From: Massilia agilis
Lineage (GTDB): Bacteria > Pseudomonadota > Gammaproteobacteria > Burkholderiales > Burkholderiaceae_D
Direction of reading: 5' to 3'
DNA: 64,000 bases
Assembly: GCF_024756255.1 (NCBI RefSeq)
Contig: NZ_JANUHB010000008.1
Span: 1-64,000, forward strand
This document shows, piece after piece, positions 1 to 7,958 of this stretch; position 1 is the stretch's first letter; each line of letters opens with the position of its first letter. Under the pieces are notes generated by a model, which had not been told where the DNA came from, did no database searches, and saw nothing but the letters and a program-made list of their open reading frames with translations. The translations under genes and the position numbers were made by a program.

Positions 1-56
1 CGGGCTTTTTTGTTTTTGCCGCCCTGGCACGCGGCGGGGCCGGTAGCCGGCCCCGC
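1..56 (+). terminator. Terminator tail at window edge plus second GC hairpin
   Basis: The first bases read GGGC followed by T-rich sequence to about position 17. This looks like the 3' half of a rho-independent terminator for a plus-strand gene left of the window. Positions 34-43 and 47-56 form a perfect 10-bp GC-rich stem with a 3-base TAG loop. It lies just past the stop of the minus-strand DUF1840 gene but has no U-tract, so its role is uncertain. Confidence 0.45.
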
Positions 57-64
57 AGTAGCGC

Positions 65-406
65 TTACAGCACTCCCCACATAACGTCGCACTTGTGGTC
101 TCGTGCGGCCCGCAGCATTTCGAGCAGGGGATAAGCCCGGGTGGCGAAGCTCACCGTCTCCATGCCCTCATGCTCCTTGTCGTCAGGCGCGGTGTGCGCC
201 TTGATGTCCTGCTGCACCTCGTCCGCCGCCTGGTGTTTCCGCGATTCGGCAATTTCCTTCTCGATTGTCTCGACCGCTTTGGGCGCCTCGGCCGCCGTGA
301 TCACGCCGCGGTCGGCGTCCTTGTTCAGCAGATCGAGGATCCGCTTTGCGTGCTCCTTGTACATCATGACCTCGGGAGCGGCCTTGCATCTGAACGTGAT
401 AAGCAT
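65..406 (-). CDS. DUF1840 domain-containing protein
   Basis: A 113-residue soluble protein beginning MLITFRCKAAPEVMMYKEH, which I recognise as DUF1840, a small family widespread in betaproteobacteria with no established function. The opening matches the family start, so the ATG at 406 is kept. A helical charged middle (EKEIAESRKHQ) is followed by a C-terminal helix (YPLLEMLRAARDH) and there is no signal peptide. It lies 71 bases downstream of the lipoprotein gene on the same strand and could be co-transcribed with it. Family assignment is firm; the role is unknown. Confidence 0.8.
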   Translation of the reverse strand: MLITFRCKAAPEVMMYKEHAKRILDLLNKDADRGVITAAEAPKAVETIEKEIAESRKHQAADEVQQDIKAHTAPDDKEHEGMETVSFATRAYPLLEMLRAARDHKCDVMWGVL

Positions 407-477
407 GATTCTTTCCAGTTGGTTGGATGACTAAAACGATAACACGGCTCGCCAGCTGACGCCGGCGCGGTACGCGC

Positions 478-1020
478 TCACTGCGCCTTGAACGACGAGA
501 TGAACTGCTCGGTGGGCTCCGGCGCCACCGATTTGGCCGGCCCGACGACAATGACCTGGTAGAAGCGCTGTCCGCGTGCTTCGAAATGCCCCACGAGCCG
601 CATCGGCACGCCGTTCAGTACGCCATCGGCCGTCACGTCGTTCGTTGCCGACGCGCTGGACGTGGCACCCGACACGCTCGCCGTCGCGCTCGATTTCTCC
701 TGCGTCGCGGTGGCGCCGATGTTGCGCACGAGCGCGGTTTTCATTGCGCCCAGCGCTGCCTGGGCTTGGGCGGCCGTGGGCGCCTGCGCGGCGCCGACCG
801 CATACATGGCCCCCTCGACTTCGGTAGCGGTCATGGTCATGTCCACCCGCATGCCGTCCAGGTCGACGCTGCGCGTGTAGGTTGCGGGCTTACCGGGAAA
901 CATCACCCGATAGGGCGCATCCGGGCTCATGTAGTCGCGCCAGTTGTACTTGGGGCTGCAGGCGGCGAGCGCAACGGTCGCGGCGGCAGCGGCGAATGCA
1001 AGGATGGAATGTGGTCGCAT
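478..1020 (-). CDS. Putative lipoprotein, unknown function
   Basis: About 180 residues. The start is placed at the ATG at 1020 because the protein then opens with a classical lipoprotein signal: MRPHS, a hydrophobic Ala-rich stretch and a lipobox LAAC with Cys21. A longer reading from 1080 would bury the signal and overlap comM. The mature part (KYNWRDYMSPDAPYRVMFPG) resembles small beta-rich proteins with a FISSFKA-type C-terminus that betaproteobacteria often encode as hypotheticals. It sits 40 bases after comM on the same strand. Probably membrane-anchored in the periplasm; I cannot assign a function. Confidence 0.7.
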   Translation of the reverse strand: MRPHSILAFAAAAATVALAACSPKYNWRDYMSPDAPYRVMFPGKPATYTRSVDLDGMRVDMTMTATEVEGAMYAVGAAQAPTAAQAQAALGAMKTALVRNIGATATQEKSSATASVSGATSSASATNDVTADGVLNGVPMRLVGHFEARGQRFYQVIVVGPAKSVAPEPTEQFISSFKAQ

Positions 1021-1060
1021 ATACCGATGGTAGCAGGGCGGGCGTGGCGCAACCAGCCGC

Positions 1061-2572
1061 TCATCGCTCGCGCAGCCCACGCCGGTACTGCACCGCCTCG
1101 CTCACGTGCTCTGGCGCAATGCGCGGCGCGCCGGCCAGGTCGGCGATCGAGCGCGCCACCTTGAGCACGCGGTGGTAGGCCCGCGCCGACCAGTGCATGC
1201 GCGCCATGGCCTGGCGCAGCAGTGCCTCGCCGGCGGCGTCCAGCCGGCAGTGACGGTCGATTTCGCGCGTGGCCAGCTGCTGGTTCGGTTTGCCCTGGCG
1301 CGCCAGCTGGATGGCGTATGCATGGGCAACCCGGTCGGCGATCGCTTCGCTCGGTTCGCCGTCCGCCTCTGCGGCCATCGTCTCGGGCGTCATCGGCGCC
1401 ACCTCCACCTGCATGTCGATCCGGTCGAGCAGGGGCCCCGAGATGCGGTCCTGGTAGCGCTGTACCGCTTCGCTGCTGCAATGGCATTTGCCCGAGGGGT
1501 GGCCGAGCCAGCCGCACGGGCAGGGATTCATCGCCCCGATCAGCTGGAAGCGCGCCGGGAAATCGGCCTGGTGGGCGGCGCGCGACACGGTGATGTGGCC
1601 GGACTCCAGCGGCTCGCGCAACACCTCCAGTACGCGGCGATCGAATTCCGGCAGCTCATCCAGGAACAGCACGCCGTTGTGCGCGAGCGACACCTCGCCC
1701 GGACGCGGTACGTTGCCCCCGCCAACGAGCGCCACGCCCGATGTTGTGTGATGGGGCGACCTGAATGGACGCGTCTTCCAGCGTTCGGCGCGGAACGCCC
1801 CGGCCAGCGACTGGACAGCGGCCGATTCCAGCGCCTCTTCATCGTTCATGGGCGGCAGCAGTGCCGCAAAGCGCGACGCCAGCATGCTCTTGCCGGTGCC
1901 CGGCGGGCCCACCAGCAGCACCGAATGCAGCCCGGCGGCCGCAACTTCCAGCGCGCGCTTGGCATACTGTTGCCCTTTGACGTCGGCGAAGTCGGCGTAG
2001 TCCGGGCTCGCCGGCTCGGCCCTGCCTGCGTGGCGCGCCAGCCGGCCGCTTTCATCGGCGCTCATGAAATGGGCGCACACCTCGAGCAGGGAGCGGGCAG
2101 GGTAGATGGCAGCGCTCGGCGCCAGCGCCGCTTCGTCCGCATTGGCATGGGGCAGGATGAACGATGGCGCCGCCAGGCAGCGCTGCATGGCGAACGCCAT
2201 GGCCAGCGCGCCGCGAATCGGGCGCAGCTCGCCGGACAGCGACAACTCGCCGGCAAACTCGTACCGCCCGAGCTCCTTCGACGGAATCTGTTTGGATGCC
2301 GCCAGGATGCCGAGCGCAATGGGCAGGTCGAACCGGCCCGATTCCTTGGGAAGATCGGCCGGCGCCAGGTTGATCGTGATGCGCCGGGCCGGAATGTCGA
2401 AGCCGGAATTTTGCAGCGCGGCGCGCACCCGGTCCTTGGCTTCGCGCACCTCGGCGTCGGGCAGGCCGACGATGGTCAGGCCGGGCAGCCCGTTGGCCAG
2501 GTGCACCTCGACGCTGACCGCGGGCGCATCCATGCCCGCGAGGGCGCGACTGCGAAGGACTGCAAGGCTCAT
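1061..2572 (-). CDS. comM: YifB/ComM family Mg-chelatase-like AAA+ ATPase
   Basis: A 503-residue ATPase of the ComM/YifB family. Homologues act as hexameric helicases that promote branch migration during natural transformation. The N-terminal Lon-S5-like domain begins MSLAVLRSRALAGMDAP, the family start, so ATG 2572 is preferred to one 27 bases upstream. Walker A GPPGTGKSML is at residues 222-231. The Cys-rich insertion NPCPCGWLGHPSGKCHC and the C-terminal Mg-chelatase domain are present. In relatives ubiK normally lies just upstream on the same strand. Here the two are about 16 kb apart, with the anaerobic gene block between. Confidence 0.93.
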   Translation of the reverse strand: MSLAVLRSRALAGMDAPAVSVEVHLANGLPGLTIVGLPDAEVREAKDRVRAALQNSGFDIPARRITINLAPADLPKESGRFDLPIALGILAASKQIPSKELGRYEFAGELSLSGELRPIRGALAMAFAMQRCLAAPSFILPHANADEAALAPSAAIYPARSLLEVCAHFMSADESGRLARHAGRAEPASPDYADFADVKGQQYAKRALEVAAAGLHSVLLVGPPGTGKSMLASRFAALLPPMNDEEALESAAVQSLAGAFRAERWKTRPFRSPHHTTSGVALVGGGNVPRPGEVSLAHNGVLFLDELPEFDRRVLEVLREPLESGHITVSRAAHQADFPARFQLIGAMNPCPCGWLGHPSGKCHCSSEAVQRYQDRISGPLLDRIDMQVEVAPMTPETMAAEADGEPSEAIADRVAHAYAIQLARQGKPNQQLATREIDRHCRLDAAGEALLRQAMARMHWSARAYHRVLKVARSIADLAGAPRIAPEHVSEAVQYRRGLRER

Positions 2573-2647
2573 GGCTTTCGGCGCGAATTGAACTCGCAAG
2601 AGTTTGCTTGTTCACGCGCCCGGCCCTGTTGAGGGCCGCCAAACGGA

Positions 2648-3604
2648 TCAGAACTTGCCGGTGATGCCGAGCAGGAATGCGCGGTCGGCCGTCAGCTGCA
2701 CGCCGTTGACGTGCCGGTACAGCGCCTGCTGGACGTAGCCGTACACCTGCAGGTTGCCCGAAATGGCATAGGTCAGGCCCGGGCTCACGTACACGAAGCG
2801 GCCGCCGCTGTCTGCCGGCTCGGCCGAGGCGCCCTTGTCCGCGCTCTTGTGCACGAAGTTCAGCTGGACCTGCGCGCCGAAGCGCTCACCCAGCCCGTGC
2901 CGGTAGCCCAGGTCCGCACTGAATTGCGCGCCCGGCTTGTACCCGTCGTGGCTGTTCAGGGCGTGCTGGTATTGCGCCTGCGCGAACCACGAAGCGTCCG
3001 ACATCATCAGGGTCTGGTGATAAAAGGCGCCGACGATCAGGTCGGTGGTGCCGGTACCCGGCTGCATGCTGCGCTCGCCGACGTCGCCGCCGTCGTTGGC
3101 CACCGTGGTGCGGCCGGTGGGCAGCTTCAGGCCCGCCATCACCCCGCCCGCGGAGGGCGCCGTTGCTTCCCCGCCACTAAAGAACTGGTAACGGCCCACT
3201 GCCCGGATATCACCCAGTTCGGTGAATTTCCATTGCTCGTTGACCTTCTCGCCATGGTGGTTGTGGATATGGACGTGGTCGCGGTCGCCCAGCGGTGCGC
3301 TGATCGACAGGCCCCAGCCGTTGCCAAAGCTGCGGCTGTAAGTCGCCACCAGGTTGCGGTTCAGCGTGCTCACCTCGTCGTGGTGGTGCGGGATCTGGCC
3401 AACGGCGATCTTGTCCGAGCCGGCGAACGGCTGGTCCTGGTTGATGAATTCGTAGCGCAAATCATACGAGGAGCCCGCATCGACCAAGGCGGACTGCGCA
3501 GTCCAGTTGGTGTTCACCGTGCAGAAAGCTGCGCCGCAGCTGGCGAAAGCGAGAGAAGGCAGCAGGCCGGCCAGGCTGGCTGCGATGGTGAGACGGCGTT
3601 TCAT
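2648..3604 (-). CDS. His-rich outer-membrane beta-barrel (MetA-pathway/transporter-like)
   Basis: About 318 residues with a signal peptide ending near AFA-SCG. Alternating amphipathic strands end in a terminal aromatic residue (LLGITGKF), as in outer-membrane barrels. The overall look fits the 'MetA-pathway of phenol degradation' porin-like family, a loose name without proven function. ATG 3604 is chosen because GAGGAG lies about 8 bases upstream; a TTG at 3619 is in frame. Two His-rich segments (PHHHDEVS and DHVHIHNHHGE) suggest surface or periplasmic metal binding. Divergent from nirK, with a promoter built exactly like the nirK promoter, so a link to nitrite or copper handling is inferred. 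Confidence 0.7.
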   Translation of the reverse strand: MKRRLTIAASLAGLLPSLAFASCGAAFCTVNTNWTAQSALVDAGSSYDLRYEFINQDQPFAGSDKIAVGQIPHHHDEVSTLNRNLVATYSRSFGNGWGLSISAPLGDRDHVHIHNHHGEKVNEQWKFTELGDIRAVGRYQFFSGGEATAPSAGGVMAGLKLPTGRTTVANDGGDVGERSMQPGTGTTDLIVGAFYHQTLMMSDASWFAQAQYQHALNSHDGYKPGAQFSADLGYRHGLGERFGAQVQLNFVHKSADKGASAEPADSGGRFVYVSPGLTYAISGNLQVYGYVQQALYRHVNGVQLTADRAFLLGITGKF

Positions 3605-3672
3605 GATCTTGCTCCTCAATGTATGTCGCGGCGCACCGCGTGGTCGGGCTTGGTGTGGCCTTATTGCGACAA

Positions 3673-3695
3673 ATCATACATGCGCGATACATCTT
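3673..3695 (-). promoter_or_regulatory. NsrR-like box over -10 of the OM barrel gene
   Basis: Read on the minus strand this is AAGATGTATCG, one base, then CATGTATGAT. The left half matches the known NsrR half-site AAGATGYAT; the right half is degenerate. A -10-like TATGAT lies inside the right half at 3678-3673. It is placed 6 bases from the FNR-type box at 3702-3715, exactly as at nirK. Confidence 0.5.
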
Positions 3696-3701
3696 TTAAA
3701 C

Positions 3702-3715
3702 ATGATGTAGATCAA
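3702..3715 (-). promoter_or_regulatory. FNR/DNR-type box for the OM barrel gene
   Basis: On the minus strand TTGAT-CTAC-ATCAT, matching the FNR/DNR consensus TTGAT-N4-ATCAA at nine of ten defined positions. Its centre is about 41.5 bases from the start point predicted from the TATGAT -10, the usual position of a class II activated promoter. Confidence 0.7.
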
Positions 3716-3795
3716 ATTCCCTATAGAGCGCTGTTCACTCCGCTTGACGCCTATGATGGCACGGTCTCGCCCATTGTTCCGTACGTTAGGTTTTT

Positions 3796-3809
3796 TTGAT
3801 GTACATCAT
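3796..3809 (+). promoter_or_regulatory. FNR/DNR-type box for nirK
   Basis: TTGAT-GTAC-ATCAT, nine of ten matches to TTGAT-N4-ATCAA. With TATCAT at 3833-3838 as -10 the start point falls near 3844, putting the box centre at about -41.5. The regulator encoded just downstream of nirK keeps the ExxSR recognition residues expected to read TTGAT. Confidence 0.75.
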
Positions 3810-3815
3810 TTTTTT

Positions 3816-3838
3816 AAGATGCATCTGAAATCTATCAT
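3816..3838 (+). promoter_or_regulatory. NsrR-like box over -10 of nirK
   Basis: AAGATGCATCT, G, then AAATCTATCAT: the left half matches the NsrR half-site well and the right half partly. It covers the predicted -10 hexamer, so NsrR binding would block RNA polymerase until NO is present. Confidence 0.6.
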
Positions 3839-3891
3839 TTGTCCCGTAACGAAACGAAAGAACACGACACAACAACCCCAAGGTGAAACAA

Positions 3892-5292
3892 ATGAAACGC
3901 AAGCTGATCTCGACCGTCATCGCATCCCTCGTCCTGGGCGCCGCCAGCATGGCTCCCGCCTACGCACAACACCAAGCCCATCACGCGGCCTCGGCCGTGC
4001 AGAACGTCGCGGACGTCACCTTCACGCTGCGCACCGACATCGCCGATGGCAAGCTGGTCTTCGTTGGCAAGGGCGGCGCCCTTGATGGGCAAGCCAACCC
4101 GACGCTGCGCGTGCCGGAAGGCGCCGTGGTGCAGATCAACCTGGTCAATGGCGACGGAGCCACCCACGACCTGACCATCGCCGACTTCGGCGCCAAGTCG
4201 AACCAGGTCAACGGCAAGGGCGCAAGTACCTCGATCGTCTTCCGCGCTAACAAGAAGGGCGAATTCAACTACATCTGCTCGCTGCCGGGCCACGTTGCTG
4301 CCGGCATGATCGGCAAACTGATCGTCGGCGACGCCGCCGTCCAGGCCAAACCGCAAGGCGTCGAGATTTCGCACGACCCGCGCGACGTCGGCACCCCGGT
4401 GGGCGCCCGTGGCCCGCAGCACCTGAAGGTGAACCTGGACACCACCGAGGTGACCGGCCGCCTGATGGACGGCTCGACCTACAAATACTGGACCTTCAAC
4501 GGCAAAGTGCCGGGCCCGTTCATCCGCGTGCGCGTGGGCGACACCGTGGACGTGAACCTGTCCAACGCGGCCGACAGCCACATGATCCACTCGGTTGACT
4601 TCCACGCCGTGACCGGTCCTGGCGGCGGCGCCGCTGTGACCCAGGCAGCACCGGGCAACAGCAAGGGCTTCACCTTCAAGGCACTCAACCCGGGCCTGTA
4701 TGTGTACCACTGCGCTACCCCGATGGTCGCCCAGCACATCTCGAACGGCATGTACGGCATGATCCTGGTCGAGCCGGAAGGGGGCCTGCCGAAGGTTGAC
4801 CGCGAGTTCTACGTGATGCAGGGCGAGCTCTACACCGCCCAGCGCCATGGCACCGCCGGCGAAAACGAGTTCTCGCTCGACAAACTGCTGGCCGAACAGC
4901 CTGAGCACATGATCTTCAACGGCAACCACGAAGCGCTGACCAAGACCTACCGCATGGAAGCCAAGGTCGGCGAGACCGTGCGCATCTTCTTCGGCGTCGG
5001 TGGCCCGAACCTGACCTCGAGCTTCCACGTGATCGGCGAAGTGTTCGACCGCGTGTACTCGATGGGCGACCTGACCTCGCCGCCGCTGCGCAACGTGCAG
5101 ACCACCACGGTCGCACCGGGCGGCGCCACGATGGTCGAGTTCAAGGTCGAAGTGCCGGGCCGCTACGTGCTGGTTGACCACGCGCTCTCGCGCATGGAGA
5201 AGGGCCTGGCAGGCTTCCTGTACGTGACCGGCCAGGACAACCCGGAAGTGTTCAAGACCTCGAGCAAGCCGGACGCAGCCTCGGGCCATTGA
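3892..5292 (+). CDS. nirK: Copper nitrite reductase with extra N-terminal cupredoxin domain
   Basis: Periplasmic enzyme reducing nitrite to NO; 466 residues with a signal peptide ending near AYA-Q. ATG 3892 is chosen over GTG 3883 because AAGGTG lies 5 bases upstream of it. The core has NirK type 1 copper ligands His233, Cys274, His282 and Met287, type 2 ligands His238, His273 and His379, and catalytic Asp236 and His339. An additional N-terminal plastocyanin-like domain (about residues 40-150) has its own type 1 set: His92, Cys129, His134, Met139. Two-domain NirKs are about 360-390 residues; N-terminal cupredoxin fusions are known from Hyphomicrobium denitrificans. The extra domain may act as a tethered electron donor or relay (inference). 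Confidence 0.95.
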   Translation: MKRKLISTVIASLVLGAASMAPAYAQHQAHHAASAVQNVADVTFTLRTDIADGKLVFVGKGGALDGQANPTLRVPEGAVVQINLVNGDGATHDLTIADFGAKSNQVNGKGASTSIVFRANKKGEFNYICSLPGHVAAGMIGKLIVGDAAVQAKPQGVEISHDPRDVGTPVGARGPQHLKVNLDTTEVTGRLMDGSTYKYWTFNGKVPGPFIRVRVGDTVDVNLSNAADSHMIHSVDFHAVTGPGGGAAVTQAAPGNSKGFTFKALNPGLYVYHCATPMVAQHISNGMYGMILVEPEGGLPKVDREFYVMQGELYTAQRHGTAGENEFSLDKLLAEQPEHMIFNGNHEALTKTYRMEAKVGETVRIFFGVGGPNLTSSFHVIGEVFDRVYSMGDLTSPPLRNVQTTTVAPGGATMVEFKVEVPGRYVLVDHALSRMEKGLAGFLYVTGQDNPEVFKTSSKPDAASGH

Positions 5293-5305
5293 ACCAGTGT
5301 GAAAG

Positions 5306-5326
5306 CGGGCGCGATCGGCGCGCCCG
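5306..5326 (+). terminator. Hairpin after nirK
   Basis: CGGGCGCG and CGCGCCCG form a perfect 8-bp stem with a 5-base loop starting 13 bases after the nirK stop. Only a weak T-rich stretch follows, so termination may be partial. Confidence 0.5.
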
Positions 5327-5391
5327 TTGTGTGACCCGCGAGGCGTGCGTCCCCAAACGCGCGCCTCATTTTTACCTTGTGAGCGCCTGTC

Positions 5392-6072
5392 ATGGCTATA
5401 CAAAAAATCGATCCGCGTGAATTCTTGAAGCGCCAGCCCCTGTTCCAGGACCTCGGGCCGGAGGAACTGTCGGCCATCGCCGCTGGCACCGTTGAGGTGC
5501 ATGCGGTGCGTGGCCAGCCGATCTTCCAGCGCGGGGACATTTGCCACGGTTTCCATACGGTCGTGTACGGCCAGGTGAAGCTCGGCTTCGTGTCCGCGCA
5601 GGGCAACGAAAAGATCGTCGAGATCGTCGGGCCCGGGCACAGCTTCGGCGAAGCGGTGATGTTCATGGACCGGCCGTACGTGCTGACCGCGCACGCGCTG
5701 GCCGACTCGCTGCTGCTGCACATCTCGAAGAAGGTGATGTTCGACGAGATCGACCGCAACCCGGTGCTGGCACGCCGCATGCTGTCCGGGATGAGCCGCC
5801 GCCTGCACGGCCTGATCGCCGACGTCGAATCGTATTCGCTGCGCTCGGGCAGCCAGCGCATCGTCAGCTACCTGCTCAACGAAGAGCCGCCGGCCGACGG
5901 CGCGCGCTTCACCCTTTCGGCCAGCAAGAAGATGATTGCGTCGCGCCTGAACCTGACGCCGGAGTACTTCTCGCGCGTGCTGCACGAGCTGGTTGCGCGC
6001 GGCATGATCGCGCTGCGCGGCCGCGAGGTCACGATCCTCGACCTGCAGCGTCTACGCGCGTTCGAGAGCTGA
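5392..6072 (+). CDS. Crp/Fnr family regulator, DNR-like
   Basis: 226 residues. An N-terminal cyclic-nucleotide-type beta-roll (about 20-120) is followed by the dimer helix and a C-terminal winged helix with LSASKKMIASRLNLTPEYFSR. Recognition residues Glu191, Ser194 and Arg195 give the ExxSR pattern that reads TTGAT half-sites. There is only one N-terminal-domain Cys (Cys51), so the FNR 4Fe-4S cluster is absent. That fits DNR/NNR-type NO sensors, which are thought to use haem. It lies 99 bases after nirK and its likely targets are the boxes at 3702, 3796 and 11749. Its 3' end overlaps the convergent membrane-protein gene by 21 bases. Subfamily assignment is an inference from motif and context. 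Confidence 0.85.
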   Translation: MAIQKIDPREFLKRQPLFQDLGPEELSAIAAGTVEVHAVRGQPIFQRGDICHGFHTVVYGQVKLGFVSAQGNEKIVEIVGPGHSFGEAVMFMDRPYVLTAHALADSLLLHISKKVMFDEIDRNPVLARRMLSGMSRRLHGLIADVESYSLRSGSQRIVSYLLNEEPPADGARFTLSASKKMIASRLNLTPEYFSRVLHELVARGMIALRGREVTILDLQRLRAFES

Positions 6073-7329
6073 CGCGGTAATAATGCGGCGGTAACGCAGC
6101 GCTGCGCCGGCCAGGATCGTGCCGATCCAGGCTGCCTGCGCCGCGAACAGTGCGCCTGCCGCCCGCGCCAGCACCGGCACCACCACCGCCACGCACAGCG
6201 CCGCCACCGCGGCGGCATGGGCCGCATATTGGCGTTTCGCGGCGCGTGCGCCGATCCAGTTGTTCACGCCCGGCACCCGCGCGCGCGCCACGCCGGCGCT
6301 GCCCAGGTGGTACCACAGCAGGAACGGCACGATCTTGTACAGCATGCCGTTGACGGCAGAGGTGGCAAACCCCGCCACGAACAGCACGCCCAGCAGCACT
6401 GCCTTGCGGTCCGGGTCGATCCCGGGCCACGCATACACGAGCGCGCAGCACAGCAGGCTGCCGAGCGACAGCCGCCAGTACCAGGTCGTGATGTCCGGGG
6501 TGGTGCGCCGGCTTTTCGAGAGCAGCCACAGCGAATAGCCCGCAAAGCCGGCCAGCACCAGTGCGACGCCGTAGCCGGCCAGGGCTTGCCAGGCCGGCCG
6601 CAGCCACCCTGCGGCGCCCCATGCGCACAGCAGCAGCGCCAGCGCCGGCGGCAGCGCAAAGCTGGCCGCGCGCCGGTACACGGGCGTGGCCTGGAACATC
6701 GGGATCACCTGGAATCCGGCCGCCATGACGAGCATGGCAACCCAGCCGAGCAGGCCAAGCGCTGCGTGCAGGTCGGTGACCGCCATCACCGGCAGGGCCG
6801 GGCCGCCGGCCAGGAACACCGCGAGCGACAGTCCAAGCACGATGGTCAGGAAGAACCCGGGCACCGCCAGGCGCATGCCGGCGGCCATGGGCAGGGCCCC
6901 TGGGCTGGTGCGGCGCGCCAGCGCGCGCGCGGCGCCGGCCACGAAGACCAGCAGCGCAAGCCCGAGCACGCTTGGTGCGGCGGCGAACAGCCAGCGCGGC
7001 CCGCCAAGCAGCGCGGCCGCCAGCAGGGGCGTGCCGCCCACCAGGCCAAGCCAGGACACCCACGCCACCGCGCGCGGGCGCGGGAACGGCGACTCCGCCA
7101 CCACCGGCAGCATCTGCAGCATGGCGCCCAGCATGGTCATGGCCAGGAAGCCCAGCGTCATCAGGTGGGTGAGCGCGAGCATGGGGCCGCTCCAGCGGCT
7201 CTGCAATGCCGGCGCGCCGCTCCACAGCAGCAGCAGCCCGGCCGCCGCCGCAAACCAGGGCGCGGTCAGCATGAACCGCAGCGGAATCGACAGGGGCGGG
7301 GTGGTGTCGAACGAAAGCGCCCGCTGCAT
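6052..7329 (-). CDS. Polytopic membrane protein of denitrification clusters
   Basis: 425 residues with about twelve hydrophobic helices and no soluble domain. His residues are placed in or near helices (LALTHLMTLG, VTDLHAALGLLGW, LLWYHLGSAG), reminiscent of haem-bearing membrane proteins such as NnrS or haem-copper oxidase subunits, though no full signature of either is visible. Proteins of this type, often labelled 'permease', accompany DUF2249 and NO reductase genes in denitrifiers. It is the last gene of the norB operon: its ATG overlaps the stop of the DUF2249 gene by one base. Function unknown; a role in NO tolerance or haem/electron handling is inferred only from position. Confidence 0.6.
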   Translation of the reverse strand: MQRALSFDTTPPLSIPLRFMLTAPWFAAAAGLLLLWSGAPALQSRWSGPMLALTHLMTLGFLAMTMLGAMLQMLPVVAESPFPRPRAVAWVSWLGLVGGTPLLAAALLGGPRWLFAAAPSVLGLALLVFVAGAARALARRTSPGALPMAAGMRLAVPGFFLTIVLGLSLAVFLAGGPALPVMAVTDLHAALGLLGWVAMLVMAAGFQVIPMFQATPVYRRAASFALPPALALLLCAWGAAGWLRPAWQALAGYGVALVLAGFAGYSLWLLSKSRRTTPDITTWYWRLSLGSLLCCALVYAWPGIDPDRKAVLLGVLFVAGFATSAVNGMLYKIVPFLLWYHLGSAGVARARVPGVNNWIGARAAKRQYAAHAAAVAALCVAVVVPVLARAAGALFAAQAAWIGTILAGAALRYRRIITASALERA

Positions 7330-7565
7330 CAGGACGCGGGCCAGATCAGGATTTCGAAGCTGCCGTCCGCGAGCGACTTGGCCTGGAAGCGGTGGCCGTT
7401 GGCATCGAGGATACGGTACAGCGGCCGCGGTTCGCGGTCGACCAGCATGCGCAGGCGCTGCCCGGACAGCAGCGTGTCGAGCGCGTCGAGCACGCGTTCG
7501 AGGGGCTCGGGCGGCGGCAGGCCGCGCACGTCGAGCAGGATGTCTTGCGGATCAGTCTTGGGCAT
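7329..7565 (-). CDS. DUF2249 domain-containing protein
   Basis: 78 residues: DPQDILLDVRGLPPPEPLE followed by a short alpha-beta domain ending LADGSFEILIWP. This is the DUF2249 fold, a TusA-like small domain, with the usual 'D.R.L.PPEPLE' opening. Its biochemical role is not established, but the family repeatedly sits with NO reductase, hemerythrin and NsrR genes. The stop overlaps the start of the following membrane-protein gene, which suggests translational coupling. It is the second DUF2249 protein in this operon and lacks the Cys-rich N-terminus of the other (8428-8694). Confidence 0.75.
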   Translation of the reverse strand: MPKTDPQDILLDVRGLPPPEPLERVLDALDTLLSGQRLRMLVDREPRPLYRILDANGHRFQAKSLADGSFEILIWPAS

Positions 7566-7571
7566 TGCGGG

Positions 7572-7958
7572 TCAAAGGAAGAACAGCGGGTTTTTGGTGA
7601 CGGCCACGGCCACAATGTAACCGAAGGTGGTCAAAGCCGCCAGCCACGCAATCGTGCGCACGGTCTTGGTGCGCCCGTACTTGAGCGCCACGCTGCCCAG
7701 CAGGATGTAGGCCACGAGGGCGACCAGTTTGGCCGTGAGCCAGGGCTGTTCGCCGGGGTACTGGTGGCTCCAGGCGGCCAGGCCGACCGCGGAGCCCAGC
7801 AGGAGGGAATCGACCAGGTGCGGCAGGGTCTTGACCCAGCGGCGCTGCAGCAGCGGCGAGTTGGCCAGCATCCAGGTGCCGCGCACAAGGAAAAAGCTGC
7901 CCGAGAGGGCAGCGCAGGTCATGTGGAAGTGTTTGAGCAGCAGGTAGTCCATCGTCAT
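7572..7958 (-). CDS. SirB2-like small membrane protein
   Basis: About 128 residues with four hydrophobic helices. It opens MTMDYLLLKHFHMTCAALS, matching the SirB (SirB2) family pattern 'YxxLKxxHM'. ATG 7958 is chosen because it overlaps the stop of the preceding nsrR gene in an ATGA arrangement; a second ATG (7952) is 6 bases on. His residues at the first helix and PHLVDSLLLG are conserved in the family and could hold haem, but that is a guess. It belongs to the norB operon, so a part in the NO response is inferred. Confidence 0.7.
   Translation of the reverse strand: MTMDYLLLKHFHMTCAALSGSFFLVRGTWMLANSPLLQRRWVKTLPHLVDSLLLGSAVGLAAWSHQYPGEQPWLTAKLVALVAYILLGSVALKYGRTKTVRTIAWLAALTTFGYIVAVAVTKNPLFFL

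Noticed and set aside
3835..5985. 716-codon minus-strand frame across nirK and the regulator
   Set aside because: Antisense shadow; nirK ligands and the regulator HTH are on the plus strand.
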